This document shows positions 17,208-25,525 of a stretch of 64,000 nucleotides of DNA, piece by piece. The position numbers and the translations under genes are program-made. The notes beneath the pieces were generated by a model, which was given only the letters and a program-made list of their open reading frames with translations, did not search any database and was not told where the DNA came from. The stretch's first letter is position 1. Every line of letters starts with the position of its first letter. Origin of the DNA: JAQUCI01 sp034932685. GTDB lineage: Bacteria > Bacillota_I > Bacilli_A > Erysipelotrichales > Erysipelotrichaceae. Location of the stretch: assembly GCA_034932685.1 (NCBI GenBank), contig JAYFOM010000031.1:4439-68438 (forward strand). The letters run 5' to 3'.

Positions 17208-18334
17208 TGTAGAGTTACAATTGATGTGATACTTTCCAACTAAAATAGAAAAGCGAATGGAATCCTGTAAAATAGAGTTAGCACACTTTATAGAAAGGAA
17301 ACCAATCGCATGTCTATTATAACCCAATCTAAACGTTTTTTGCCCCATGAACTACAAACTCGTTTCTATGCATGTAAAATTTATACCCAAAATAAGTATT
17401 CTGTTGCTTTTGTCACTCGACGATATAAAATCTCTAAAGCGTCATTGATGCGCTGGATGAAGTGCTTTGATGGTACAAAACAATCACTTATGGATAAATC
17501 ACATCGTCCTCACTCTAAGCATCCTAATGCTCATACTGATCAAGAAATAGAGTGGATCAATAACTATTTGCGGCGTAACCCTACCATCTCTATGATTGAG
17601 CTCTATGGCAAGCTCAGAATCAATCGTGGGTATTCAAGACATCCAAGCTCACTCTTTCGCTTCCTTCGTAAACAAGGGTATTATAAACTACCTAAACCAA
17701 AGACGAAACCTTACAAACCCAAACCATATAACACACCTAAACTAACTGGTATTAAGTGGCAATGTGATGTTAAGCATGTCCCAAAAGAATGTAAATCTTC
17801 CTCGCTGCTTAATGATCAGAAGTATTACCAATACACCATGCTTGACGAAGCCTCAAGAGAACGCTTTATTTATCACTACGATGAACATTCTAGTTACTCT
17901 AGTGTTGATTTTGTAAAACGTGCTATTGCTTATTTCAATTATCAACCTCTCACTATTCAAACCGATAACGGCTTCGAGTTTGCTCATACAACCAACACAG
18001 AAAAAATCCATCCATTCAATATACTACTTGATGATCTTGGCATTGAACATAAATTAATCCGCCCAAGAACACCTAGGCATAATGGCAAAGTGGAGCGTTC
18101 TCATCGCAATGATAATAATCGTTTCTACCAACATCTTAAATTCTATTCACTTAATGATTTACGTGAACAAGCTAAACGTTACTTATATCGTTCAAACAAT
18201 ATCCCGATGGCTTCACTTAATTATCTAACACCTCTTGAAATGAGAGAAAAACTAAATAACTAACTTAAATACTATTTTACATGATGACATTTTTTATTCT
18301 TAGAATTTGGTCTCACATCATTTACAAGTATACA
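17208..18334. mobile_element. IS481-like insertion sequence (1127 bp)
   Basis: The element has a single transposase gene on the plus strand and imperfect terminal inverted repeats. The left end TGTAGAG (17208-17232) matches the complement of the right end (18310-18334) at 19 of 25 positions, including TGTA at the tip and the inner TGATGTGA. Identical 25-bp direct repeats flank it. It lies between the integrase gene and the ATPase gene, upstream of the cargo operon and in opposite orientation to it. Confidence 0.8.
17310..18263 (+). CDS. IS481-like transposase
   Basis: A 317-residue transposase with ribosome site AAAGGAAA and an ATG start. Residues about 1-100 form the helix-turn-helix DNA-binding region (RRYKISKASLMRWMK). 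Residues about 145-310 are the integrase-core domain with the DDE triad: Asp in KWQCDVKH, Asp in IQTDNGFEF, and Glu in HNGKVERSHR. The last two acidic residues are 42 residues apart, slightly more than the usual 35, because of a short insert. The single unframeshifted frame and its length fit IS481 rather than IS3. The gene looks intact. Confidence 0.85.
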   Translation: MSIITQSKRFLPHELQTRFYACKIYTQNKYSVAFVTRRYKISKASLMRWMKCFDGTKQSLMDKSHRPHSKHPNAHTDQEIEWINNYLRRNPTISMIELYGKLRINRGYSRHPSSLFRFLRKQGYYKLPKPKTKPYKPKPYNTPKLTGIKWQCDVKHVPKECKSSSLLNDQKYYQYTMLDEASRERFIYHYDEHSSYSSVDFVKRAIAYFNYQPLTIQTDNGFEFAHTTNTEKIHPFNILLDDLGIEHKLIRPRTPRHNGKVERSHRNDNNRFYQHLKFYSLNDLREQAKRYLYRSNNIPMASLNYLTPLEMREKLNN

Positions 18335-18359
18335 ATTTGAAGAATATGGTTTCAGGATT
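18335..18359. repeat. Right copy of the 25-bp direct repeat flanking the IS element
   Basis: Identical to 17183-17207. Removing the IS and one copy leaves an integrase-to-ATPase gap of about 150 bases, a plausible promoter region for the cargo operon. Confidence 0.8.
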
Positions 18360-18395
18360 TAACTTAATTTTAAAATCCTACCTCTCGAATTAAGA

Positions 18396-19343
18396 TTACA
18401 TATTCTGCCCTAGCAAATACTCCTGCAACTTATCGAATTCATTACTCTTTAGTTCTTCTGATGCATCCGCATAGATATTCATCGTTGTTTTAATATCCGA
18501 GTGACCCAGTGTTTCTTGAATAACTTTAAGGTTGATTCCTGCTTCTACTTGTCTCGTCGCAAATGTATGTCTTAGAATATGACAACTCATCTTAGGAAGT
18601 AATACCACTTCTTCATCTTCCTTAGCATTGCTCAACTGCTCTTCATTACAATAATCAACAATCCTTCTTAAGGCTTTATTCAACATATTCTGATTTTGAA
18701 CACTTCCATATCTATTCAAGAAGATAAACCCTGTATACCCATCCACAATAATCCCTTGTGGGGTATCTAATGTTTTTTGAAGTTCTTTCTCTTCTAAAAA
18801 AGCTTCTCTGACTTGCCGCATCATCGGCACTGTTCGATATCCCGATTTAGTCTTTGGTGTGTTAACTGCAAATCTAGTCTTTCCGTCTTCATGTTGATAA
18901 TAAACCAATGTGCGATTAACACTAATAGTATTATTTTCAAAATCTATGTCATTCCAAGTCAAACCCGACACTTCTCCAATTCGAAGTCCTGTATTAATCA
19001 TAACAGTAAAGATTGGTTTCCACCGTTTAGCAATTTCACTTGTATTCAAGTAGTTTACAAATATCTCATGTTCTTGTGCTGTCAGTGCTCTTCGTTTTTC
19101 TTCATCTATATTATGGGTTTTCTTTAGTTCTCTTAAAGCATTAGTGGAAGGATTATTACGAATACGATCTTCTTCGACTGCTAGTTCAAGTACCTGAAAG
19201 ATTACTGTATGAATAGTATCAAGAGTATGAATACAAACCCCTTCTATTTCAACAAGGTCATTATAGAAACGTCGTACATCTAATCTCATTAATTCAAGCA
19301 ACTTATGTTTGTTAAGTGTTTTTTCAACAAACTTTTCAAACAT
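18396..19343 (-). CDS. Tyrosine recombinase/integrase (Tn916-like), catalytic part intact, N-terminus lost
   Basis: The open frame gives 315 residues. The catalytic domain is complete: R121 (TGLRIGE), K166 (TPKTKSG), H255 and R258 (HILRHTF), H281 (LGHSD) and nucleophile Y291 (NIYADA). The core-binding domain starts abruptly at the first Met. The same frame continues upstream as T-F-Q-N-Y-R-Y-M, as expected for this family, but meets a stop at a run of seven A. The preceding family-like sequence continues in another frame (19367-19510). The gene is therefore a frameshifted form of a protein of about 380-400 residues. It stands next to the lysS junction and is the natural integrase of the element. 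Function of the short form is doubtful. Confidence 0.8.
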   Translation of the reverse strand: MFEKFVEKTLNKHKLLELMRLDVRRFYNDLVEIEGVCIHTLDTIHTVIFQVLELAVEEDRIRNNPSTNALRELKKTHNIDEEKRRALTAQEHEIFVNYLNTSEIAKRWKPIFTVMINTGLRIGEVSGLTWNDIDFENNTISVNRTLVYYQHEDGKTRFAVNTPKTKSGYRTVPMMRQVREAFLEEKELQKTLDTPQGIIVDGYTGFIFLNRYGSVQNQNMLNKALRRIVDYCNEEQLSNAKEDEEVVLLPKMSCHILRHTFATRQVEAGINLKVIQETLGHSDIKTTMNIYADASEELKSNEFDKLQEYLLGQNM

Positions 19344-19366
19344 ATATCTATAGTTTTGAAAAGTGT

Positions 19367-19510
19367 TTTTTTAGTATCCTTTTTTATCTTAATCCAAATA
19401 TAATACATGTCGTTTACGGTAACACTTTGCGAGGTCAATTTTATTCCAACAAGCCCATCTTTTAGTACTGCTTCCTTTTTATTTCTGAGTTCATCAAGCG
19501 AACTAACTTC
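19367..19510 (-). pseudogene. Out-of-frame N-terminal remnant of the integrase gene
   Basis: Between an in-frame TGA (19511-19513) and the A7 run (T7 on the plus strand, 19366-19372) one frame encodes SLDELRNKKEAVLKDG, then TVNDMYYIWIKIKKDTKK. This resembles the arm-domain end and the start of the core-binding domain of Tn916-like integrases, and it continues in the -1 frame into the 315-residue catalytic ORF. One extra A in the run would fuse the two parts. An additional upstream stop shows wider decay, unless translation begins inside this stretch. A programmed -1 slip on the A-run is the alternative. Confidence 0.6.
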
Positions 19511-19631
19511 TCAAATCTAATTTTTAGAAATAAATTAAATTTAGATGTGAATCAGGCGTAAATTATGACATTTCTCATATGTCAAACCCTCAAAAACCCT
19601 GTATTTAAGCTACTATTTTAACTTAATACAC

Positions 19632-19654
19632 CTATCTACTTCTCATATGTGGGA
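19632..19654. repeat. Attachment-site repeat inside the lysS 3' end
   Basis: Bases 19632-19649 (the last six codons of lysS including the stop) are identical to 10823-10840, with GGGA matching again after one mismatch. An 11-base partial copy (TTCTCATATGT) also occurs inside the element at 19571-19581 within a TGACAT/ATGTCA palindrome, a possible integrase-binding site. Confidence 0.8.
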
Positions 19655-21119
19655 AAAGAATTACTTCACGTATCGTATCACTATTAGTTAACAACATAAC
19701 GAAACGATCAACCCCTACACCAATACCACCTGATGGTGGTAATCCATATTCTAATGCTTCAACATAGTCGATATCCATTTCATTGGCTTCTATATTGCCT
19801 AATGTTTTTTCTTTAAGCTGATTTTCAAAACGTTCTTTTTGATCAATGGGATCATTTAGTTCACTAAAGGCATTCGCATATTCACTACCATCGATGAATA
19901 GTTCAAATCTCTCAGTAAAACGAGCATCTTCTTTACTACTTTTAGCTAAAGGTGATATCTCTATAGGATGACCATATAACAAAGTTGGTTGAATTAAGTT
20001 TTTCTCACCAAACTCTTCAAAGAAACGATTGATGATATGACCAATACTTCTTTGGTGTTTTTCAATTACTACATTATGTTCTTTCGCCAAAGCAAGAGCT
20101 GTTTCTAAGTCATGAATCGGCCAAAAATCAACACCACAAGCTTCTTTGATACAATCTACCATATGTTGGCGTTTAAACGGACCTTTAAGTTCAATTACTT
20201 TGTCATTGAATGTAACGCTGGTTGTATTTAGAACTTCTAAAGCAACATTGTAAAATAACCCTTCAACCAAATCCATCATACCGTTAAGGTCTGAATAGGC
20301 AACATATGCTTCAACGGTTGTAAATTCTGGATTATGCTTAGCATCCATTCCTTCATTTCTAAACAATCTACCAATTTCATACACACCTTCCATACCACCT
20401 ACGATTAAACGTTTTAGTGGTAGTTCAGTTGCGATACGCAAATAGAAATCCATATCAAGGGTATTATGATGCGTTATAAAGGGTCTAGCTGCTGCTCCAC
20501 CTAGAATCGGTTGTAATACTGGTGTTTCAACTTCAATCAATCCTTGTTTGTCTAAAAAATGTTGAATTGATCTTATGATCTTTGGTCTTGTCATCGCGAC
20601 CCATCTAGCTTTTTCATTTACGATCAAGTCAACATAGCGTCGACGAAAACGTTCTTCTATATCATGAAGTCCATGCCACTTATCCGGTAATGGTCTAAGT
20701 GCTTTGGTCAAATGAGTATATTCTTCAGCTTTAATTGATAATTCACCATGATTGGTTCTGAAAACTTCACCAGCAATGCCAACGATATCACCTAAGTCAC
20801 CATCTTCAAAAATCTCATAAAGATCATCACCGATGACATCTTTTCTTACGTAAATCTGAATACGACCGTCTCGATCTTGTAGATGGAAAAAACCCGCTTT
20901 CCCCATCAGCCTTTTAGTCATGATCCTACCGGCGATTCTTACCTTTATTGCTAGTTCAGCTAACTCCTCTTTTGTTTTATCTTGATAAAGCGCAACTATC
21001 TCTGCTGTAAGATGGGTGCGTTTATAAGCTGTTCCAAATGGCTCGATTCCTTTTTCAACTAAAGTTTTTAGCTTAGCTCGTCTTACTTGTTCTTGTTCTG
21101 TTAAATCTAGTTCTTCCAT
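19632..21119 (-). CDS. lysS: Lysyl-tRNA synthetase, class II
   Basis: A 495-residue cytoplasmic enzyme that charges tRNA-Lys. An N-terminal OB-fold anticodon-binding domain (about 50-150) precedes the class II catalytic domain with motif 2 (FRNEGMDAKHNPEFT) and motif 3 (GGIGVGVDRFVMLL). The length is normal, and the C-terminal HMRSR is retained because the element inserted exactly at the stop codon. The downstream terminator is now 8.8 kb away, so lysS mRNA must end inside the element or read into it. The gene follows dusB in the same direction after a 64-base gap. Confidence 0.96.
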   Translation of the reverse strand: MEELDLTEQEQVRRAKLKTLVEKGIEPFGTAYKRTHLTAEIVALYQDKTKEELAELAIKVRIAGRIMTKRLMGKAGFFHLQDRDGRIQIYVRKDVIGDDLYEIFEDGDLGDIVGIAGEVFRTNHGELSIKAEEYTHLTKALRPLPDKWHGLHDIEERFRRRYVDLIVNEKARWVAMTRPKIIRSIQHFLDKQGLIEVETPVLQPILGGAAARPFITHHNTLDMDFYLRIATELPLKRLIVGGMEGVYEIGRLFRNEGMDAKHNPEFTTVEAYVAYSDLNGMMDLVEGLFYNVALEVLNTTSVTFNDKVIELKGPFKRQHMVDCIKEACGVDFWPIHDLETALALAKEHNVVIEKHQRSIGHIINRFFEEFGEKNLIQPTLLYGHPIEISPLAKSSKEDARFTERFELFIDGSEYANAFSELNDPIDQKERFENQLKEKTLGNIEANEMDIDYVEALEYGLPPSGGIGVGVDRFVMLLTNSDTIREVILFPHMRSR

Positions 21120-21183
21120 ATTTACACCTACTTTTCCTATTTATAATACCAAATAATCACTTTGTTTTCATTAGCAATTACAT

Positions 21184-22161
21184 TTAGACTTGATATGTGC
21201 TCAACATTGATCGATATTCTTCCACAACTTGCTTTATTTCTGCTAGACTAACAACCTTAGATAAACGTTCTTTTATCTTATTGTTATGAGGTAATCCACT
21301 TAAGTACCATCCAGCTTGACCACGCATTTCTCTTATCGCGACTTTCTCGCCTTTTTGCGCTAATAAACGAAGTGCATGCTCAATTACCATATCAAGTTTC
21401 TTTTCGTGATCAATAGTGGTAAATGACTCATCAAGTATCTCTTTGATCAACCAAGGATTACCCAACAAACCTCTTCCAATCATTACAGCATCACATTTAG
21501 TTTGCATCATCATCGCAAACGCATCATCTCTATTTATAATGTCACCATTACCAATAACTGGTATTTTCACTGCTTCTTTTACTTCTTTGATAATATTCCA
21601 ATCTGCTTTACCACTATACATTTGATTGCGTGTTCTAGGATGGACAGCGATCGCATCTACTCCCGCTTTTTCACATAGAATAGCTACCTCTTTTGCGTTT
21701 ATTGTTTTTTCAAAATATCCCGCTCTTATCTTTACGCTCAATGGTTTAGTAATGTTAGCTTTAATAGCACTTACTAAGTTAAAAATATGCATTGTATCTT
21801 TCATTAGAGCACTACCCGCATTATTTGCGGTGATCTTGTTAACTGGACATCCCATATTGATGTCAATGATATCACATGAAGTGTTTTGATCAATATATCG
21901 CGCCGCTTCAACCATACTATCTATTTCACTACCAAAAAGCTGTAAACTGATAGGATGTTCGTTTTCATCAATTACTAACATATCCATCGTCTTCTTATTA
22001 CGATAATTAATTGCTTTATCACTAACCATTTCACTATAGATCAAACCAGCACCCAACTGCTTTAATAAGCTTCGATATGCCATATTAGTTATGCCAGCCA
22101 TTGGTGCTACTATTACTCTATTAGCAATTGTTACATCTTTGATCTTAAATGGACTGTTCAT
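21184..22161 (-). CDS. dusB: tRNA-dihydrouridine synthase
   Basis: A 325-residue flavoprotein that reduces uridines in the D-loop of tRNA. It shows the FMN-barrel start VIVAPMAGITN, the family signature DINMGCPVNKI with the catalytic Cys near residue 104, AVHPRTRNQMYSG, and GNGDI. The start codon lies inside the end of hslO (17-base overlap). The order hslO-dusB-lysS is conserved in Bacilli. Confidence 0.94.
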   Translation of the reverse strand: MNSPFKIKDVTIANRVIVAPMAGITNMAYRSLLKQLGAGLIYSEMVSDKAINYRNKKTMDMLVIDENEHPISLQLFGSEIDSMVEAARYIDQNTSCDIIDINMGCPVNKITANNAGSALMKDTMHIFNLVSAIKANITKPLSVKIRAGYFEKTINAKEVAILCEKAGVDAIAVHPRTRNQMYSGKADWNIIKEVKEAVKIPVIGNGDIINRDDAFAMMMQTKCDAVMIGRGLLGNPWLIKEILDESFTTIDHEKKLDMVIEHALRLLAQKGEKVAIREMRGQAGWYLSGLPHNNKIKERLSKVVSLAEIKQVVEEYRSMLSTYQV

Positions 22162-23032
22162 TTTTCGCTTTAACTATTGCTCTAAGCTCTTCAGCATTGA
22201 ACTTATATGGCTCATTACAATACTGACACACTATTTCACAACCATCATCTTCTTTTATCATGTCATTTAGATCATCAATTGCTAGGGTTATTAATGCCGA
22301 ATGCATTTTGTCTTTATGGCAATCACATCTAAAACTAATTTCTGTTTCAGATAAAACCTCAACATCCGTAAATATCGCTTTTAAAAGTAAACTAACATCG
22401 GGTTGTTCAAGGATCATTTTTGATAGATCTGGAAAGTTATTAACAACATTTTCACAATAGACGATATCTTCTTCATAAGCGTTAGGCATTACTTGTATAA
22501 TAAGTGCACCTGCAGCCATCACTTTGTTATTGTTATCAATTAATACGCCAACAGAAACAGCTGTAGGTATTTGTTCGCTTGCAGTGAAATAATAAGCAAA
22601 ATCTTCACCAATCTCACCACTAACTAGCTTTACTGTTGTCGCAAAATCATCTTTTAATCCCGTATCTCTAATTACTCTTAAATACCCATCATGACCAACA
22701 ATTGCTCCAACTGCTAGTTTTTTTGTCTTATTATCAATTAACATTAAATGCGGATCTCCTACAAAGCCACGAACATGACCATCTTGATAACCATCAGCCA
22801 TTATTGTACCGATTGAGCCATTGCCATTGATCTGGATAGTTACTTTTTCATCTTTACCCTTCAACATACTTCCCATAATAGCTGTTATTGATAAAACACG
22901 GCCTAAAGCAGCCATCGATGTTGGCCATAAATCATGTTTCTGCTTTGCCGTTTCACATGTTTGTGTTGTGTTACAAAGATAGACTCTAACACGACCTTCA
23001 CAAATCAAACCTTTTATTAATTTATCACTCAT
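22145..23032 (-). CDS. hslO: Redox-regulated chaperone Hsp33
   Basis: A 295-residue cytoplasmic chaperone switched on by oxidative unfolding. The zinc/redox switch near the C-terminus has FRCDCHKDK and CQYCNEPY, giving the four-cysteine CxC...CxxC pattern. The N-terminal domain shows GSIGTIMADGYQDGHVRGFVGDP-type Hsp33 sequence. It is co-directional with ftsH but separated by a terminator, and overlaps dusB. Confidence 0.95.
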   Translation of the reverse strand: MSDKLIKGLICEGRVRVYLCNTTQTCETAKQKHDLWPTSMAALGRVLSITAIMGSMLKGKDEKVTIQINGNGSIGTIMADGYQDGHVRGFVGDPHLMLIDNKTKKLAVGAIVGHDGYLRVIRDTGLKDDFATTVKLVSGEIGEDFAYYFTASEQIPTAVSVGVLIDNNNKVMAAGALIIQVMPNAYEEDIVYCENVVNNFPDLSKMILEQPDVSLLLKAIFTDVEVLSETEISFRCDCHKDKMHSALITLAIDDLNDMIKEDDGCEIVCQYCNEPYKFNAEELRAIVKAKNEQSI

Positions 23033-23066
23033 ATCTTCCTCAATAATATCTTTCCATATAATTCAA

Positions 23067-23091
23067 AAAGCTATTGATCATCAATAGCTTT
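23067..23091 (-). terminator. Terminator after ftsH
   Basis: An 11-bp perfect stem AAAGCTATTGA with a 3-base loop stands in the ftsH-hslO gap. On the minus strand it continues into a short T-run (TTTTTGAATT). It limits read-through from ftsH into hslO-dusB-lysS. Confidence 0.8.
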
Positions 23092-23099
23092 AATACTTA

Positions 23100-24944
23100 T
23101 TAAACTGTTGCGAATACTTCTTGAGCTGTCTTACCCTCAGCTAGTGCATATATCTGTTCACTAGTAAGTGTTTCATGCTCAAGTAGTGCTGAAGCGATAG
23201 CATCTACTAACTCACGATTATCATTAATGATCTTTTGCGCTTTTTTATAGCAATCATCAATAATCTGTCTTACTGCTTGATCAATCTCGAAAGCAACGCC
23301 GCCACTGACACTGGCTCTTGCCCCATAATCGCGACCCAAGAAAACGCTGTGTTCACCACTATCATACTTGATTGGACCTAGTTCACTCATACCGTATACA
23401 GTAACCATCTCACGAGCGATCATCGTTGATCTTTCGATATCATTAGAGGCACCAGTGGAAATCTCGTTAAAGACAATTTCTTCGGTAACGCGACCACCAA
23501 GATAACCCGTTATCATAGCTAACAAACTTCCTTTAGTATTAAGCAATGTTTCTTCTTTTGGTGTCATAAGATTATAACCGCCAGCAACGCCACGCGGGAT
23601 AATTGTCACTTTTTGAACTAACTGTGCATCACTCAATTTCAAACCAATTACCGCATGGCCAGTCTCATGGTATGCGACTAATCTTTTTTCTTTATCAGTA
23701 TAGGTACGCGAACGTTTCGCAGGACCCATCATAACGCGATCAATAGCTTCATCCATTAAATCCATAGTTATTAATTCTTGATCATTTCGAACCGCTAAGA
23801 TAGCCGCTTCATTTAATACATTTTCAAGATCAGCACCACTAAAGCCTGGTGTTCTTTTAGCAATCGCATTTAAATCAACATCATCAGAGATATGCTTATT
23901 ACGAGCATGTACTCCTAATATTGCCTCTCGCCCTTTACGATCAGGCAAGCTTACAGTAATCTGACGATCAAAACGACCTGGTCTTAATAAAGCTGGATCT
24001 AAGATATCTGGACGATTAGTAGCCGCAATGATCAATACACCAGAATTATCATTGATGCCATCCATTTCAACTAATAATTGGTTAAGCGTTTGTTCTCTTT
24101 CATCATGTCCGCCACCAACACCAGCACCACGTTGACGACCAACAGCATCGATTTCATCGATGAAAATCATAGAAGGGGCTGTTTTACCAGCATTTTTAAA
24201 CATGTCACGAACACGACTTGCACCAACACCAACAAACATTTCCACAAAATCACTACCAGAGATTGAGTAGAATGGTACATCAGCTTCACCCGCTACCGCT
24301 TTCGCTAATAACGTTTTACCAGTGCCAGGAGGACCAACTAATAGTATTCCTTTTGGTATACGAGCACCCATTTTTGAAAATCTCTTTGGATTTTTAAGAT
24401 ACTCGATCAATTCTTCCATTTCCGCTTTTTCTTCTTCACATCCCTCGACATCGGAGAAACGCACTTTGATATCACTCTCAAGACGTGCTTTTGATTTTCC
24501 AAATTCAAAGGCATTATTATTGCCTCCGGCGTTATTCATCCTAGTTAAAAGATATAATACAAATCCCCCCATTAAGATATAGGGCACAACTTGCATGATC
24601 ACATCCCAGAAGAAATTAGTTTCATAGGCATTGACGATGGTTACATTAGTATAAGATGCTAATGTTTCCACTAGTTCATTGTTAGATTTTTCAGTGTTTG
24701 GTATTACCGTTTTGAAATTTATCTCTTGTTTGTCAGAATCAAGATAAACACCCTCAACATCCAACACCACATTACTAACGGTAATTTGGGCTGAAACAAC
24801 CTTCTTGTCTAAAACGACTTTGTTAAACTCGTTATAAGAAAGCTTTTGAACCAATGCCGTATTTGTCATTGAAAAAATACTATAAATAGCAATCATGACG
24901 ATAATATATGGCAATATATTAGCTAAAGCATTTCTATTTCTCAC
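23100..24944 (-). CDS. ftsH: ATP-dependent zinc metalloprotease FtsH
   Basis: A 614-residue membrane-anchored AAA+ protease that degrades misassembled membrane and regulatory proteins. Two transmembrane segments (about 10-28 and 113-134) enclose an extracytoplasmic domain. The AAA module has GPPGTGKT at 204-211, FIDEID at 261-266 and the second region of homology RPGRFDR (321-327). The zinc site is HETGH (426-430). The gene lies directly behind hpt, as in Bacillus. Confidence 0.97.
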   Translation of the reverse strand: MRNRNALANILPYIIVMIAIYSIFSMTNTALVQKLSYNEFNKVVLDKKVVSAQITVSNVVLDVEGVYLDSDKQEINFKTVIPNTEKSNNELVETLASYTNVTIVNAYETNFFWDVIMQVVPYILMGGFVLYLLTRMNNAGGNNNAFEFGKSKARLESDIKVRFSDVEGCEEEKAEMEELIEYLKNPKRFSKMGARIPKGILLVGPPGTGKTLLAKAVAGEADVPFYSISGSDFVEMFVGVGASRVRDMFKNAGKTAPSMIFIDEIDAVGRQRGAGVGGGHDEREQTLNQLLVEMDGINDNSGVLIIAATNRPDILDPALLRPGRFDRQITVSLPDRKGREAILGVHARNKHISDDVDLNAIAKRTPGFSGADLENVLNEAAILAVRNDQELITMDLMDEAIDRVMMGPAKRSRTYTDKEKRLVAYHETGHAVIGLKLSDAQLVQKVTIIPRGVAGGYNLMTPKEETLLNTKGSLLAMITGYLGGRVTEEIVFNEISTGASNDIERSTMIAREMVTVYGMSELGPIKYDSGEHSVFLGRDYGARASVSGGVAFEIDQAVRQIIDDCYKKAQKIINDNRELVDAIASALLEHETLTSEQIYALAEGKTAQEVFATV

Positions 24945-24958
24945 TAATTTTCACTCCT

Positions 24959-25498
24959 TTATTTATATAGTTCTTCCTTTAATACACCAATATAAGGTAA
25001 GTTACGATATTTCTGATTAAAATCTAAACCAAATCCAACAACAAATTTATCCGGAATAACAAAACCAATAAAGTCGGCTTTTTCATCAACAACACGACGT
25101 GATGGCTTATCTAATAGTGATGCAACCTTAACATCTCTTGCGCCTTTGTTATTAAGTATTCCCTTAACTTTTCTTAGTGTTTTACCTGTATCTACGATAT
25201 CTTCTATTAATAAGATATCACAATCCTGGATGCTGCGGTCTAAATCCATGACGATATGTACGTCGCCGGTGGACTCTGTTCCACGATAACTTTCCATGCA
25301 CATAAAGTCTACTTCAATGTCCATATTGATCCTTTTTGAAAGTTCAGTTAGAAAAAACGAGGATCCCTTAAGTACCGAAACCAACAAAGGTATACTACCT
25401 CTTTCGGTGTAATAACGAGTGATCTCATCACCCAATTCAATACAGCGTTGATAAATTTGCTCTTCCGATACTAACACTTCTTTAAAATCCTTATGCAC
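24959..25498 (-). CDS. hpt: Hypoxanthine phosphoribosyltransferase
   Basis: A 179-residue purine-salvage enzyme that turns hypoxanthine or guanine plus PRPP into IMP or GMP. It shows the PRPP-binding motif LLIEDIVDTGKTL (about 101-113) and the flexible-loop region MESYRGTESTG. Length is standard. It lies between tilS and ftsH in the conserved tilS-hpt-ftsH order. Confidence 0.95.
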   Translation of the reverse strand: MHKDFKEVLVSEEQIYQRCIELGDEITRYYTERGSIPLLVSVLKGSSFFLTELSKRINMDIEVDFMCMESYRGTESTGDVHIVMDLDRSIQDCDILLIEDIVDTGKTLRKVKGILNNKGARDVKVASLLDKPSRRVVDEKADFIGFVIPDKFVVGFGLDFNQKYRNLPYIGVLKEELYK

Positions 25499-25525
25499 GA
25501 AAAATACCTCCCAGTTGATGTAATA

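Larger units (their letters stand above)
10823..19649. mobile_element. Integrative element inserted at the 3' end of lysS
   Basis: The element of about 8.8 kb is bounded by direct repeats of the lysS 3' end. It contains a tyrosine integrase gene close to the lysS junction, an IS481-like insertion, and three cargo genes all on the minus strand. Beyond the distal repeat lies the original lysS terminator, which confirms the insertion. No replication, mobilisation or conjugation gene is present, so this is a small integrative island or genomic-island remnant that carries a probable defence system. The integrase N-terminal region is disrupted, so the island may no longer excise by itself. The cargo is more AT-rich and lysine/asparagine-rich than flanking genes by eye. 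Confidence 0.8.

Noticed and set aside
17145..17348. Minus-strand frame of 67 codons at the left end of the IS element
   Set aside because: It runs antisense across the inverted repeat and the transposase start, has no ribosome site, and resembles no family.
23100..24944. Mollicutes-type genetic code (UGA as Trp)
   Set aside because: Trp is encoded by UGG in the genes examined, and UGA ends atpH just before the atpA start, so UGA is a stop.
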